Part shown: piece after piece, positions 45,750 through 53,991 of the stretch
Layout: each line of letters starts with the position of its first letter
Numbering within the stretch: the first letter of the stretch is position 1
Assembly (NCBI GenBank): GCA_038236995.1
Contig: JBBRZE010000012.1
Span: 1 to 64,000 of the forward strand
Direction: 5' to 3'
Length of the DNA stretch: 64,000 nt
From: JAAFHB01 sp038236995
GTDB taxonomy: Bacteria > Bacteroidota > Bacteroidia > Bacteroidales > Prolixibacteraceae
Translations under genes and position numbers: made by a program
The notes under the pieces: model-generated
The model's database searches: none
What the model saw: only the letters and a program-made list of their open reading frames with translations
Told to the model about the DNA's origin: nothing

Positions 45750-45845
45750 CATTTAACTGAGAAAGCTTTTGACCGCTAAGACAGGCCTTACCCCGCAAGG
45801 GAGCAGCAATTGCTGCCATTGGAAGTCTGATCAGTCAGGCACTCA
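45750..45845 (+). ncRNA. ffs: Probable signal recognition particle RNA (4.5S type)
   Basis: The block CAGGCC...AAGGGAGCAGC (about 45782-45806) matches the universally conserved helix-8 tip of SRP RNA where Ffh binds. The usual short loop is replaced by CUUACCCCGC, which can present a GCAA tetraloop on a CCC/GGG stem. Flanking sequences pair over a long imperfect helix: ACTGA (45756-45760) with TCAGT (45831-45835), and AAAGCTTTTGA with the TTGGAAGTCT region. The rod-like shape and length near 95 bases fit bacterial 4.5S RNA. A self-complementary GCAGCAATTGCTGC in the 3' strand is an alternative local hairpin, so I keep some doubt. Confidence 0.55.
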
Positions 45846-45972
45846 AATCCTGTTTTTTTCGGGGTTTTACTCAAGGTGAATTAATGCGGTTTTTTTTGTT
45901 CCCTACCGGACATAAATAGGTTCGGATGAAATGTACAAATCACCACAAAACATTGAATTTAAGTATTTAACG

Positions 45973-46890
45973 CTATTTTACCGGGATAGAAGCTGATTTA
46001 TTATTTCTGATTTTCTTTTGCTTTGACAAATAGAAGTCAACTCGCCCAAGTATCAGTCCACCAAATCCTACCTGATTAACAACCACCTCTTTGCCTGCTT
46101 TATTCATAATCAGATCAGGTTTATCAAGGAAAGTATGGGTATGTCCACCAATAACCAGATCGGTATTATAAGTTTGCGAAGCTAATATCTTATCGCTTAC
46201 CGTATTATCTTTATAGGAATAACCCAGATGCGAGAGACAGATTACAAGGTCGGAATCATGCTCCTCCCGGAGCATTTTCTCCATTTTTAAAGCCGTCTGC
46301 AGCGGATCGTTGTACCTCGTTTTGCCATAATTCTTCGGATCGACCAATCCCTGCAGTTCGACGCCAAGTCCGTATACACCTACTTTTATCCCTCCACTTT
46401 TGAAGATCTTATAAGGGATTGTCATTCCTGCCAGTATTGTATCCGAAAAATCGTAGTTTGAGTTGATAAACGGGAACCCTGCAAACTTTAGTTGGCTTTT
46501 GATTCCTTCAAGCCCGTTGTCGAATTCATGATTACCGAGTGTTGCTGCATCATAACCCATCATTGTCATCAGTTCGAAATCAAGCTGTGCCTTAAAATAA
46601 TTAAAATAAGGTGTTCCCTGGTAGATATCACCTGCATCAAACAGAAGAACATGTTTCGATTCGGACCTGATCTTGCTAATTAAAGCTGCCCGTTTGGCCA
46701 TTCCCCCTTCGCCGGCATTGCGGGGCACATCTTTGCCGAAAGGATCGACGTGTGAATGGAAGTCGTTGGTGTGAAGAATAGTGATCTGTTTAAAATCCTC
46801 TGCCGCAAAAACTGACAACGGAGTACTCAACGCTGCAATTCCCGTTACACCTGTCCCCAATATTCGTAAAAAATCTCTCCTATTTTGCAT
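45973..46890 (-). CDS. Exported metallophosphoesterase, catalytic half of a 5'-nucleotidase
   Basis: 305 residues from the chosen start. The N-terminus has a twin-arginine signal (MQNRRDFLRILGTGVTG...). Calcineurin-like 5'-nucleotidase domain: LHTNDFHSHVDPF, FDAGDIYQG, TLGNHEFDNG, CLSHLGY and GGHTHTF supply the two-metal ligands. Normally this domain is fused to a 5_nucleotid_C substrate-binding domain; here that domain is the separate gene immediately upstream, and the two overlap by 11 bases. The pair probably dephosphorylates nucleotides or similar sugar phosphates in the periplasm. A longer start at 46947 would overlap the upstream gene by 68 bases and bury the Tat motif. Confidence 0.88.
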   Translation of the reverse strand: MQNRRDFLRILGTGVTGIAALSTPLSVFAAEDFKQITILHTNDFHSHVDPFGKDVPRNAGEGGMAKRAALISKIRSESKHVLLFDAGDIYQGTPYFNYFKAQLDFELMTMMGYDAATLGNHEFDNGLEGIKSQLKFAGFPFINSNYDFSDTILAGMTIPYKIFKSGGIKVGVYGLGVELQGLVDPKNYGKTRYNDPLQTALKMEKMLREEHDSDLVICLSHLGYSYKDNTVSDKILASQTYNTDLVIGGHTHTFLDKPDLIMNKAGKEVVVNQVGFGGLILGRVDFYLSKQKKIRNNKSASIPVK

Positions 46891-47680
46891 TGTAAACCCT
46901 CCCATCAGTTTTAACTTCAATTGAAATACCTTTTTGTCCCAATGCATGCAGATGATTGATAAACATATCTCTGAATTTTACACCGGTAGATATGCGCTCT
47001 TTTATCGAACCTAAAATTTCGAACCCATCGCCTCCATTAGCAATGTAATCACTCGTTACAAGCCAGTAACTTTTGGCATCATCAAGTGGTTGTCCCTGAA
47101 TTTCAGGATTAAATCCTTTATTATCTTTAATGCCAAAACGCATTCCTGCAACTCCTTCTCCTCCTCGTGATGCCATATGGTCAATAAACTGATGCATCTC
47201 CACTCCACTTAATTTTAAAAATACGATTTCATTTTCGAACGGCATCAGTTCAAACATATTCTGGACTTTAACCTCCCCTTTTGGAATCGGTACGCGTAAA
47301 CCACCCCGATTGACCATTGAAACACTCATACGGATTTCGGGATATCGCTTTAGGCAAATAGAATCAGATTCCTGAAGTATGAGGTCTGCACAAAAATTAG
47401 TTAACGGGCTTTCTGGTCGTCCGCCGAAAAGAGCTTCTTTAGAGACACATAGCACCTCCTCCATATCGTTCATAAGCTTTGTCCGGTAAGGAAGGATGAC
47501 CGATTCCATCTTTGCGTCAGGCATAATATTTAATGTTGAATCGAGACGAATATTCGTAGAATCGATCCTGGTCACAACCAATGAATGGCATCCGGAAAGT
47601 AGAAGAACGATAAACAGGAGAACGTTCAACCCTATTTTATAGCGGAAGGATATCACTTTATATTTGTTGATTATCAGCAT
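46880..47680 (-). CDS. 5'-nucleotidase C-terminal (substrate-binding) domain lipoprotein
   Basis: 266 residues. Lipoprotein signal with lipobox LLSGC (C31). The remainder is a stand-alone 5_nucleotid_C domain: ESPLTNFCADLILQES, VNRGGLRVPIPKGEV, FELMPFENEIVFLKLSG and DYIANGGDGF match the nucleotide-base recognition domain of UshA-like enzymes. It has no metal-binding domain, which is the next gene. The two products presumably assemble, with the lipoprotein anchoring the Tat-exported catalytic subunit to a membrane. Confidence 0.88.
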   Translation of the reverse strand: MLIINKYKVISFRYKIGLNVLLFIVLLLSGCHSLVVTRIDSTNIRLDSTLNIMPDAKMESVILPYRTKLMNDMEEVLCVSKEALFGGRPESPLTNFCADLILQESDSICLKRYPEIRMSVSMVNRGGLRVPIPKGEVKVQNMFELMPFENEIVFLKLSGVEMHQFIDHMASRGGEGVAGMRFGIKDNKGFNPEIQGQPLDDAKSYWLVTSDYIANGGDGFEILGSIKERISTGVKFRDMFINHLHALGQKGISIEVKTDGRVYNAK

Positions 47681-47873
47681 ATTAAAAAGTATTTGAAAAA
47701 AGATTAGGATTTGTAAAACAATTTATGTTATTGATTAGACAAAACCACAAAAAAACGATGTAAAGAAGCAAATGTTTATTCAGACTACAAAAAATATACA
47801 TCATAACAGCGTAGTTTTTTAGTAAAGTATTTTATATTCGTAAAATCAATCATTCGCAATTAATTCACTTGTT

Positions 47874-49001
47874 TTGAGACGACGAAAAACGACGCATATA
47901 TACACTTTAGAAATAATAATTTATCTTTTTTTGTTCTTCTTGGCGACAATTGACTCGAAAGCTCAAGACACTAATTATGTGACATTTATTGCAAAAAACG
48001 GCGATAGCGTCTATAAAATTCTTCAGCAAAATGGATTGACAGAAATCAGCTGTTTTGAAAAATTCGTAGAATTAAATGCAAATCTTCTGGGTAAAAATAA
48101 TACCCTTATTATGGGAAGGACCTATAAACTTCCAGAACAATTACCACTTCAGCAGGACACCATTAAAGAAATAGAACCGAGTAAAACCCGAATTAAACCG
48201 AAAAAACCTACCATTCAACCTGATACCCTTAAAGAAGTTCAGTCTGAAAATCTACCGGTCAAAATGATTACCGAACCATTATTTGGTAAAGCACTCGAGC
48301 ATGTGGATATCATTGATCAACAGCTCAGAGGCGCTGCATTTTACCTGGTCAGTGGCCATGGAGGCCCCGATCCCGGGGCGATGGGGAAAATCGGCAATAA
48401 TATTCTTTGTGAAGACGAATATGCATATGATGTCACACTACGATTTGGCCGTGAAATAATTAAGCATGGTGGGAAGGTCTATTTCATCGTCCGCGACCCT
48501 CATGACGGAATCAGAGATGAACTCTTTCTTAAAAACAGCAAGGACGAAGTGTGTTATCCCGACAAGGCGATTCCATTGAATCAGATCGAAAGGTTAAAAC
48601 AACGAGTCGAAGCCATTAATACCCTCAACCGAAATGAAACACCCGGATCCTTTAAACGTTATATCGAAATTCATGTTGATTCCCGGGCTACCAAAAAGAA
48701 CATTGATATTTTCTTCTACTACAATCCCGGAAGCAAATTAGGCGAAAGGCTGGCTACAACAATGAGGAATTCGATTGAGCGAAAATACCAGCTCAGACAA
48801 CCTGGCAGAGGCTACAGTGGTGATGTTGGGACAAGGCGACTTTACATGCTTGAAAAGACAATACCAACCGCGGTATTTATTGAACTTGGCAATATTAACC
48901 ATGTACGCGATCAGCAACGGCTAATTTTCGAAAATAACAGGCAAGCTATTGCCAGGTGGTTGTGCGATGGGGTAATAGAAGATTTTCAGAAATCAAAATA
49001 A
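47874..49001 (+). CDS. N-acetylmuramoyl-L-alanine amidase with LysM-like N-terminus
   Basis: 375 residues beginning at a TTG codon; no closer ATG precedes the signal anchor (LEIIIYLFLFFLATIDSKAQ). Residues about 34-87 resemble a LysM module (TFIAKNGDSVYKIL...GRTYKLP), then a basic linker, then an Amidase_3 zinc domain (about 155-370). Zinc and catalytic residues visible: H162 (SGHGGPDPG), E180 (CEDEYAYD), H267 (EIHVDS) and E337 (FIELGNINH). It cleaves the stem peptide from N-acetylmuramic acid in peptidoglycan, with a role in daughter-cell separation or remodelling. It is divergent from the nucleotidase genes and converges on the S4 gene with a 4-base gap. Confidence 0.88.
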   Translation: MRRRKTTHIYTLEIIIYLFLFFLATIDSKAQDTNYVTFIAKNGDSVYKILQQNGLTEISCFEKFVELNANLLGKNNTLIMGRTYKLPEQLPLQQDTIKEIEPSKTRIKPKKPTIQPDTLKEVQSENLPVKMITEPLFGKALEHVDIIDQQLRGAAFYLVSGHGGPDPGAMGKIGNNILCEDEYAYDVTLRFGREIIKHGGKVYFIVRDPHDGIRDELFLKNSKDEVCYPDKAIPLNQIERLKQRVEAINTLNRNETPGSFKRYIEIHVDSRATKKNIDIFFYYNPGSKLGERLATTMRNSIERKYQLRQPGRGYSGDVGTRRLYMLEKTIPTAVFIELGNINHVRDQQRLIFENNRQAIARWLCDGVIEDFQKSK

Positions 49002-49005
49002 CAGA

Positions 49006-49386
49006 CTAATCCCAGTCCTGCATACGATCAATATCCCTCCGGTCTTTTTTGGTTGGTCGGCCGGCACCTCTGTCTCGTTCGGAGGAACCCATGAGTTGCC
49101 TCATTTCTAGAATCTTCAACTCTTCGGGAGGTGTAATATCCAGCATGAATTCAGTAACCAGTTTGGCACCAACCCGTTTTCCCGTAATTCCAACTACTTT
49201 ATAAGTATAGGTCACCGGATTTTTACGAATTTTGATGATATCGCCAGGTTTAGGAACCCGGGAAGGTTTTACAGACATTCCATCAATTGTAACACGCCCC
49301 TTCTTGCATTCTTCCGTTGCAAGTGTTCTGGTTTTAAACAAGCGTACGGCCCATAGCCACTTATCGATTCGAACAGGTTCTTCCAT
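49006..49386 (-). CDS. S4-domain RNA-binding protein (Hsp15/HslR family)
   Basis: 126 residues. N-terminal S4 domain: RIDKWLWAVRLFKTRTLA, CKKGRVTIDG, VKPSRVPKPGDII. Hsp15 relatives bind 50S subunits stalled with nascent chains and recycle them. The tail is highly charged (ERDRGAGRPTKKDRRDIDR). It is third in the run rplY-pth-S4, all translation-related, and lies 26 bases downstream of pth. Confidence 0.88.
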   Translation of the reverse strand: MEEPVRIDKWLWAVRLFKTRTLATEECKKGRVTIDGMSVKPSRVPKPGDIIKIRKNPVTYTYKVVGITGKRVGAKLVTEFMLDITPPEELKILEMRQLMGSSERDRGAGRPTKKDRRDIDRMQDWD

Positions 49387-49412
49387 GGCGCAAAATTAGG
49401 AAAAAGCAGGAA

Positions 49413-49976
49413 CTAATCCTTGTTGTATTGCGTCATCACTCTACCGACACCCATTGTTGCAAAAGCTTTAATGATATCACCGCACAATGCCATTTTGGAG
49501 TTAACGATCTCTTCTTCAGCAGGTGACCATTTGCCCAGTACGTGATCAACCTGATAACCCTTGGGGAAGTCACTGCCAATTCCAAACCTTAGTCGTACAT
49601 AATCCGATGTGCCAAGAATCTGATGGATGCTTTTCAATCCATTATGACCAGCATCACTTCCTTTCAAACGCATGCGTACCTTTCCAAGCGGAAGGGAAAG
49701 ATCATCTACTACAATTAACACTTTATCAAGTTCAACATTCTCTTTCTGCATCCAATACTGAACCGAACGCCCGCTAAGATTCATGAACGTATTGGGTTTC
49801 AATAAAATGAACATCTTTCCAGCATACTTCATTTCAGCAACAGCACCATATCGCTTATCGCTAAAAGAAATATTGGATGCCCTTGCAAGGGCATCCAATA
49901 TCCAAAATCCTATGTTATGACGGGTATTTTCGTATTCCTCCCCGATATTTCCAAGACCTACAATCAGGTATTTCAT
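49413..49976 (-). CDS. pth: Peptidyl-tRNA hydrolase
   Basis: 187 residues, the normal length. Family blocks: LIVGLGNIGEEYENTRHNIGF with the catalytic His after Thr-Arg, LLKPNTFMNLSG, VVDDLSLPLGKVRMRLKGSDAGHNGLKSI. It hydrolyses peptidyl-tRNAs released prematurely from ribosomes. It follows rplY by 37 bases, a gene order (rplY-pth) conserved across many bacteria. Confidence 0.95.
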   Translation of the reverse strand: MKYLIVGLGNIGEEYENTRHNIGFWILDALARASNISFSDKRYGAVAEMKYAGKMFILLKPNTFMNLSGRSVQYWMQKENVELDKVLIVVDDLSLPLGKVRMRLKGSDAGHNGLKSIHQILGTSDYVRLRFGIGSDFPKGYQVDHVLGKWSPAEEEIVNSKMALCGDIIKAFATMGVGRVMTQYNKD

Positions 49977-50013
49977 TTTATATAACAGACAATCTACTGA
50001 GGATTATCAATGA

Positions 50014-50613
50014 TTATTTCTTTTTACCACCAGCAGCGGCAGCACTTGAATCAGCCATCGCAGCACGTGCAGCACGAGTTACAACAACTGTAGCAACCGG
50101 AACAGATTTTGCATTTAAAATTTCAATTCCAGGAACATGTACATCACCTACCCTGATACTCTCGCTCAGATTAAGTTCTGTAACATCAATAACAATCTCA
50201 TCAGGGAAATCCTTGGAAAATCCTTTTGCCTTCAAAGTACGAAGGTTTGATTTTAAACGACCACCTTGTTGAATTCCTTTGGCATAACCATCCAAACGAA
50301 CTGGGATCTGAAGTTTAACAGGAACATTTTCACGAATTTCAAGAAAGTCGATGTGAAGAAGTTTGTCAGTAACAGGATGAAATTGTAAAGCCTGCATAAA
50401 TGCATTATAGACTGTACCATCAACATCGATTGAAGTCTGATAGACTTTAGGAGTGTAAATTAACTTGCGAAATTCATTTTCATGAGCCTGAAAATGCACA
50501 ACTTTATCACCACCATAAATAACGCAAGGCACTAAATCCTGAACTCTCAACGCCTTGTTGCTTTTTTTACCTACTGCCAAACGTGCAGTACCCTTAATTT
50601 GAAATGTTTTCAT
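50014..50613 (-). CDS. rplY: 50S ribosomal protein L25/general stress protein Ctc
   Basis: 199 residues: an L25 5S-rRNA-binding domain (about 1-90) and the C-terminal TL5/Ctc extension, with an Ala-rich and Lys-ending tail. Recognised by GTARLAVGKKSNKALR, VPCVIYGG, YQTSIDVDGTVYNAFMQALQFHPVTDKLLHIDF and VPVRLDGYAKGIQQGG. It binds 5S rRNA in the central protuberance. A TAnnTTTG box lies about 110 bases upstream, leaving a fairly long leader. Confidence 0.95.
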   Translation of the reverse strand: MKTFQIKGTARLAVGKKSNKALRVQDLVPCVIYGGDKVVHFQAHENEFRKLIYTPKVYQTSIDVDGTVYNAFMQALQFHPVTDKLLHIDFLEIRENVPVKLQIPVRLDGYAKGIQQGGRLKSNLRTLKAKGFSKDFPDEIVIDVTELNLSESIRVGDVHVPGIEILNAKSVPVATVVVTRAARAAMADSSAAAAGGKKK

Positions 50614-50722
50614 TTGTTGTTCTAAAAAATTAACTGTTTTGTAACTAAGTGTTTACTCAGATCTCCTTCTTAAAGGAAGGTATCCGCATCACACCATCAA
50701 AGGTATGCTGCAAAACCGGGCG

Positions 50723-50730
50723 CAAAGATA
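50723..50730 (-). promoter_or_regulatory. Candidate -7 box for rplY-pth-S4
   Basis: TATCTTTG on the minus strand, a match to TAnnTTTG, 110 bases before the rplY start. The transcript leader would include a small inverted repeat CTTCCTTTAAGAAGG near 50668-50682. Confidence 0.45.
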
Positions 50731-50737
50731 ACAATTC

Positions 50738-51670
50738 TTAGATAAACGCCGTGCTTATAGATTTATTTTCGAAAACCTTCTGAATGACATCCGCAAAAAG
50801 TGGGGCACATGACAGAACGGTGATCTTATCTGATTTATGAGTGAGCGGAATTGAATCAGTCACAAGGACTTCGTCAATACATGAAGATTCAATTCGTTCA
50901 AAAGCCGGTCCTGAAAGGACTGCGTGGGTAACAAAAGCACGTACAGAATTAGCCCCTTTTGATTTCATCAGATCAGCTGCTTTAGTAATTGTTCCGGCAG
51001 TATCGATAATATCATCAACGATAATTACGTCTTTACCTTCAACATCCCCGATAAGAGTCATCGAATCAATCTGATTCGCCTTACTACGCGATTTATGGCA
51101 GATTACCAGGTCCGTCTTCAGGTGTTTTGCAAACACATTCGCCCTTTTAGTTCCACCAACGTCAGGTGATGCCACAACAATATCATGAAGACCCATTTGC
51201 TGAATGTATGGAATAAACAGCGCAACTGCACTAAGGTGATCAACCGGGACATCAAAAAATCCCTGAATCTGATCAGCATGAAGGTCCATTGTTATCAAAC
51301 GGTTAATCCCGGCATTTGATAACATATCTGCTACCAGCTTGGCACCGATGGACACGCGTGGTCTGTCTTTACGATCCTGACGTGCAAAACCAAAATAAGG
51401 CATCACCGCGATTATTTTGTAAGCCGATGCTCTTTTTGCAGCATCAATCATTAAAAGCAATTCCAGAAGATTATCGGCCGGGGGAAACGTTGATTGTACA
51501 ATGAAAGTGTATGAACCTCTGATTGTTTCCTCGTAACAAGGTTCAAATTCGCCGTCGGAGAAGCGCGGACATGAAGATTTTCCCAATGCTATTCCAGCGT
51601 TTTCAGCTATTTTCTCGGCCAGATATTTAGATTCTGTACCGGTAAAAATTTTGATGCTACCTGTGGGCAT
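50738..51670 (-). CDS. prs: Ribose-phosphate pyrophosphokinase
   Basis: 310 residues from the chosen ATG, matching the usual length; an ATG 16 codons upstream adds a tail that other PRPP synthetases lack and lies within the promoter region. Family blocks: IKIFTGTESKYLAEKIA, GEFEPCYEETIRG, the flexible-loop segment YFGFARQDRKDRPRVSI, and the PRPP site DVIIVDDIIDTAGTI. It makes PRPP from ribose 5-phosphate and ATP for nucleotide, His and Trp synthesis. Monocistronic in appearance. Confidence 0.95.
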   Translation of the reverse strand: MPTGSIKIFTGTESKYLAEKIAENAGIALGKSSCPRFSDGEFEPCYEETIRGSYTFIVQSTFPPADNLLELLLMIDAAKRASAYKIIAVMPYFGFARQDRKDRPRVSIGAKLVADMLSNAGINRLITMDLHADQIQGFFDVPVDHLSAVALFIPYIQQMGLHDIVVASPDVGGTKRANVFAKHLKTDLVICHKSRSKANQIDSMTLIGDVEGKDVIIVDDIIDTAGTITKAADLMKSKGANSVRAFVTHAVLSGPAFERIESSCIDEVLVTDSIPLTHKSDKITVLSCAPLFADVIQKVFENKSISTAFI

Positions 51671-51715
51671 ATATAGAGATTTTCTGTTTGAATTAAACTC
51701 GCTACTATCTTTGGG

Positions 51716-51723
51716 CAAAAGTA
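51716..51723 (-). promoter_or_regulatory. Candidate -7 box for prs
   Basis: TACTTTTG on the minus strand, 46 bases before the chosen prs start codon, fits the TAnnTTTG consensus. Its position supports the shorter prs start, since the longer one would begin inside the promoter. Confidence 0.45.
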
Positions 51724-51859
51724 AAAATATTGAACCAAGATATAAACTGAATGTAAACCTTTTTTAAAAAAACTATTAACCACGTGGCGGATATAATAGT
51801 TATAATATTGATTTTATGAGTACTGAATGGTTTAAAACCCTGTCGCTACTCCCATATCT

Positions 51860-52459
51860 TTAATTACTCTTCTTCACAATATTTTCAATAAATCCAAGAA
51901 CTTCATCCCTTCCCAATTTAGTGCCTGCTGATGTTACAAAAAGCGGAGGTAATACTTCCCACGATTGAAGCATCTGATCTTTATAAATGGTAAGATTTTT
52001 CTCCAATTGTTTGCGCGACAACTTATCAGCTTTTGTAAAGACCATTGCAAAGGGAATCCCGTTTTCTCCCATATAGTTCATGAATTCAAGGTCGTTGGCC
52101 TGAGGTTCATGACGTGAATCGATTAATGCAAAAACACAATACAAATTTTCCCTGGTTGACAGGTACTTCCGTATAAATGACAACCATTGTGCACGCGAAG
52201 TACGCCCAACTTTGGCATAACCATAGCCCGGCAAATCGACCAAAAACCACTCATCATTAATATTAAAATGATTGATCAACCGTGTCTTTCCTGGAGCTGT
52301 TGAAACCTTTGCCAAATCACCAAAGCCTGTTAACATGTTAATCAACGACGATTTACCTACATTTGACCGTCCTACAAAAGCGAACTCCGGTTTTTCGGAT
52401 ATGGGGCATTTCTCAGGATCGGTATTGCTAATTACAAATTCGGCTTTCTTGATGATCAT
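51860..52459 (-). CDS. engB: Ribosome biogenesis GTPase EngB/YsxC/YihA
   Basis: 199-residue single-domain TRAFAC GTPase. G1 is GRSNVGKSSLIN, G2 region TAPGKTRLINHF, G3 VDLPGYGYAKVGR, G4 TKADKLSRKQ, G5 VTSAGTKLG. It assists late assembly of the 50S subunit. Alone on the minus strand with short spacers on both sides. Confidence 0.95.
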   Translation of the reverse strand: MIIKKAEFVISNTDPEKCPISEKPEFAFVGRSNVGKSSLINMLTGFGDLAKVSTAPGKTRLINHFNINDEWFLVDLPGYGYAKVGRTSRAQWLSFIRKYLSTRENLYCVFALIDSRHEPQANDLEFMNYMGENGIPFAMVFTKADKLSRKQLEKNLTIYKDQMLQSWEVLPPLFVTSAGTKLGRDEVLGFIENIVKKSN

Positions 52460-52538
52460 CTTTTTTATTTAATGTGATTTGGTTGAACTGTATATTTCAA
52501 CTAATTCATTATTATTAAAATATATCCGACAGAATTAA

Positions 52539-53525
52539 CTACTTTATAAAAACCTCGAGCAATTTAGCTGTACCGCCATCGATTACTGAAAGAACGAAAT
52601 TATTAATCAGGGCGGGAACAAGAATCGATTCTCCCTTCTCGACCACCATACTTTCGTCTTCCCAGTCAAGCTTATATTTACCTTCGAGACAAGTATAAAT
52701 CACAAAAGTATCCAGAGCGGCAAAATCACGATCGACAGAGGTAGTTAATGGTAAGATGTTGGTGGTGAAATACTGACATTCAACAAGCTTAACAGACTGA
52801 TTGTCTAAGGACTGATAATCAGTACGGTAATTTGCTTCGTATTCGTATGCGATGGCATCAATGGCCAAATCGGTATGCAATTCGCGTGGATTTCCCTGGT
52901 CATCAACCCGGTTAAAATCATAAATGCGGTAAGTAACATCAGAAGTTTGTTGAATTTCAGCTACTACAATCCCTTTACCGATGGCATGAACCCGACCTGC
53001 AGGAATAAAGAAAACATCGCCAGTTTTGACCTCTTCGTAGTTGAGAATCTCCTCTAACTGTCCTTGTTTAAAATACTTTAGATATCCTTCTTTATCAATT
53101 TTGCGGTTAAAACCTGATATTAGTTTTGCCCCGGGATCTGCCTGAACGACATACCACATCTCTGTCTTACCAAATGCATCATGCCTTTCCATCGATAATT
53201 CGTCGTTTGGATGCACCTGTATCGAGAGGTTGTCGTTGGCATCGATAAATTTAACCAGGAGTGGGAATTCAATCCCAAATTTTTCATAAACCTTCTCTCC
53301 CACCAGATCGCCCATGTAAACTTCGATCAGTTCTTCAAGGCTATTTCCTTTCAGAAAACCGTTCGAAACGACCGAGACTTCGTCCTGAACGCCCGAAATC
53401 TCCCACGATTCGCCGCAATTAGGTAATTCAGGATATTCCTTATTCAAAAGTTCATTTAGTTTATTTCCGCCCCATATTTTGTCTTTACAGATCGGGGTAA
53501 ATTTCAAAGGATATAGATTATTCAT
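52539..53525 (-). CDS. manA: Class I mannose-6-phosphate isomerase
   Basis: 328-residue zinc cupin interconverting mannose 6-phosphate and fructose 6-phosphate. FTPICKDKIWGGNKL is the typical start, LLVKFIDANDNLSIQVHPND contains zinc ligands, KTEMWYVV the next ligand Glu, and VFFIPAGRVHAIGKGIVVAEIQQTSDVTYR the active-site block. It is cytoplasmic. It could channel mannose released by the GH38 cluster about 3 kb away into glycolysis, though it is also needed for GDP-mannose synthesis. It is 16 bases downstream of the Dabb gene. Confidence 0.92.
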   Translation of the reverse strand: MNNLYPLKFTPICKDKIWGGNKLNELLNKEYPELPNCGESWEISGVQDEVSVVSNGFLKGNSLEELIEVYMGDLVGEKVYEKFGIEFPLLVKFIDANDNLSIQVHPNDELSMERHDAFGKTEMWYVVQADPGAKLISGFNRKIDKEGYLKYFKQGQLEEILNYEEVKTGDVFFIPAGRVHAIGKGIVVAEIQQTSDVTYRIYDFNRVDDQGNPRELHTDLAIDAIAYEYEANYRTDYQSLDNQSVKLVECQYFTTNILPLTTSVDRDFAALDTFVIYTCLEGKYKLDWEDESMVVEKGESILVPALINNFVLSVIDGGTAKLLEVFIK

Positions 53526-53541
53526 TAATATAGATTTAGAT

Positions 53542-53844
53542 TTAAAATTCGAAATCGATAACGGCTCTGTCGCATGTATTGGATTTAATTAACTCACCCA
53601 CCTTCAGGTGCTCAGGATGAACCCGATAAATTTCAAGATCACCAAGCGTTTCGAAATGGGTAATCAGGCAGATATCATGCGAAGGTGATATCAACTCACA
53701 ATTCTGACCAACCTGGATAAATTTAAGCTCCTCAATTTTATCCTTCAGGTCAAGTAATGTGTGCGTTATTTTATTCCTTACCACCGCTTTGAGGTCTTCA
53801 TTCTCAAATTCTTTGAGTTTGAAAAGAACGATATGATTAATCAT
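53542..53844 (-). CDS. Dabb (stress-responsive alpha/beta barrel) family protein
   Basis: 100-residue protein of the dimeric alpha-beta barrel family: INHIVLFKLKEF at the start, KFIQVGQNCE, HDICLITHFETLGDLEIYRVHPEHLKVGELI. Members form small homodimers; the biochemical role is mostly unknown. Located just upstream of manA in the same direction, with 16 bases between them. Confidence 0.85.
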   Translation of the reverse strand: MINHIVLFKLKEFENEDLKAVVRNKITHTLLDLKDKIEELKFIQVGQNCELISPSHDICLITHFETLGDLEIYRVHPEHLKVGELIKSNTCDRAVIDFEF

Positions 53845-53949
53845 AGGTATTTGTATTAATTTCGATACAAATCTAACACTTTCTCCTCAAAATTAGTTCA
53901 AAGAGAATTCATACTGTGATTTAACGATCAGAATAACAAAATATTTCCT

Positions 53950-53957
53950 TAATTTTG
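53950..53957 (+). promoter_or_regulatory. Candidate -7 box for udk
   Basis: TAATTTTG matches TAnnTTTG and lies 34 bases before the uridine kinase start codon. A matching -33 element is weak. Confidence 0.4.
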
Positions 53958-53991
53958 TTATTCAATATCTACATTTCAATCTTTTGATTAT

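Noticed and set aside
45770..45860. Possible cobalamin riboswitch at the SRP RNA candidate
   Set aside because: GCCATTGG and AGTCAGG recall B12-box pieces, but the required GGGAAG and full B12-box order are missing and the following gene is on the opposite strand. The SRP pattern explains the sequence better.
45895..45930. GTTCCCTACCGGAC segment resembling the palindromic element at 25175-25287
   Set aside because: Only a few bases are shared and there are no inverted repeats around it; not enough to call another copy.
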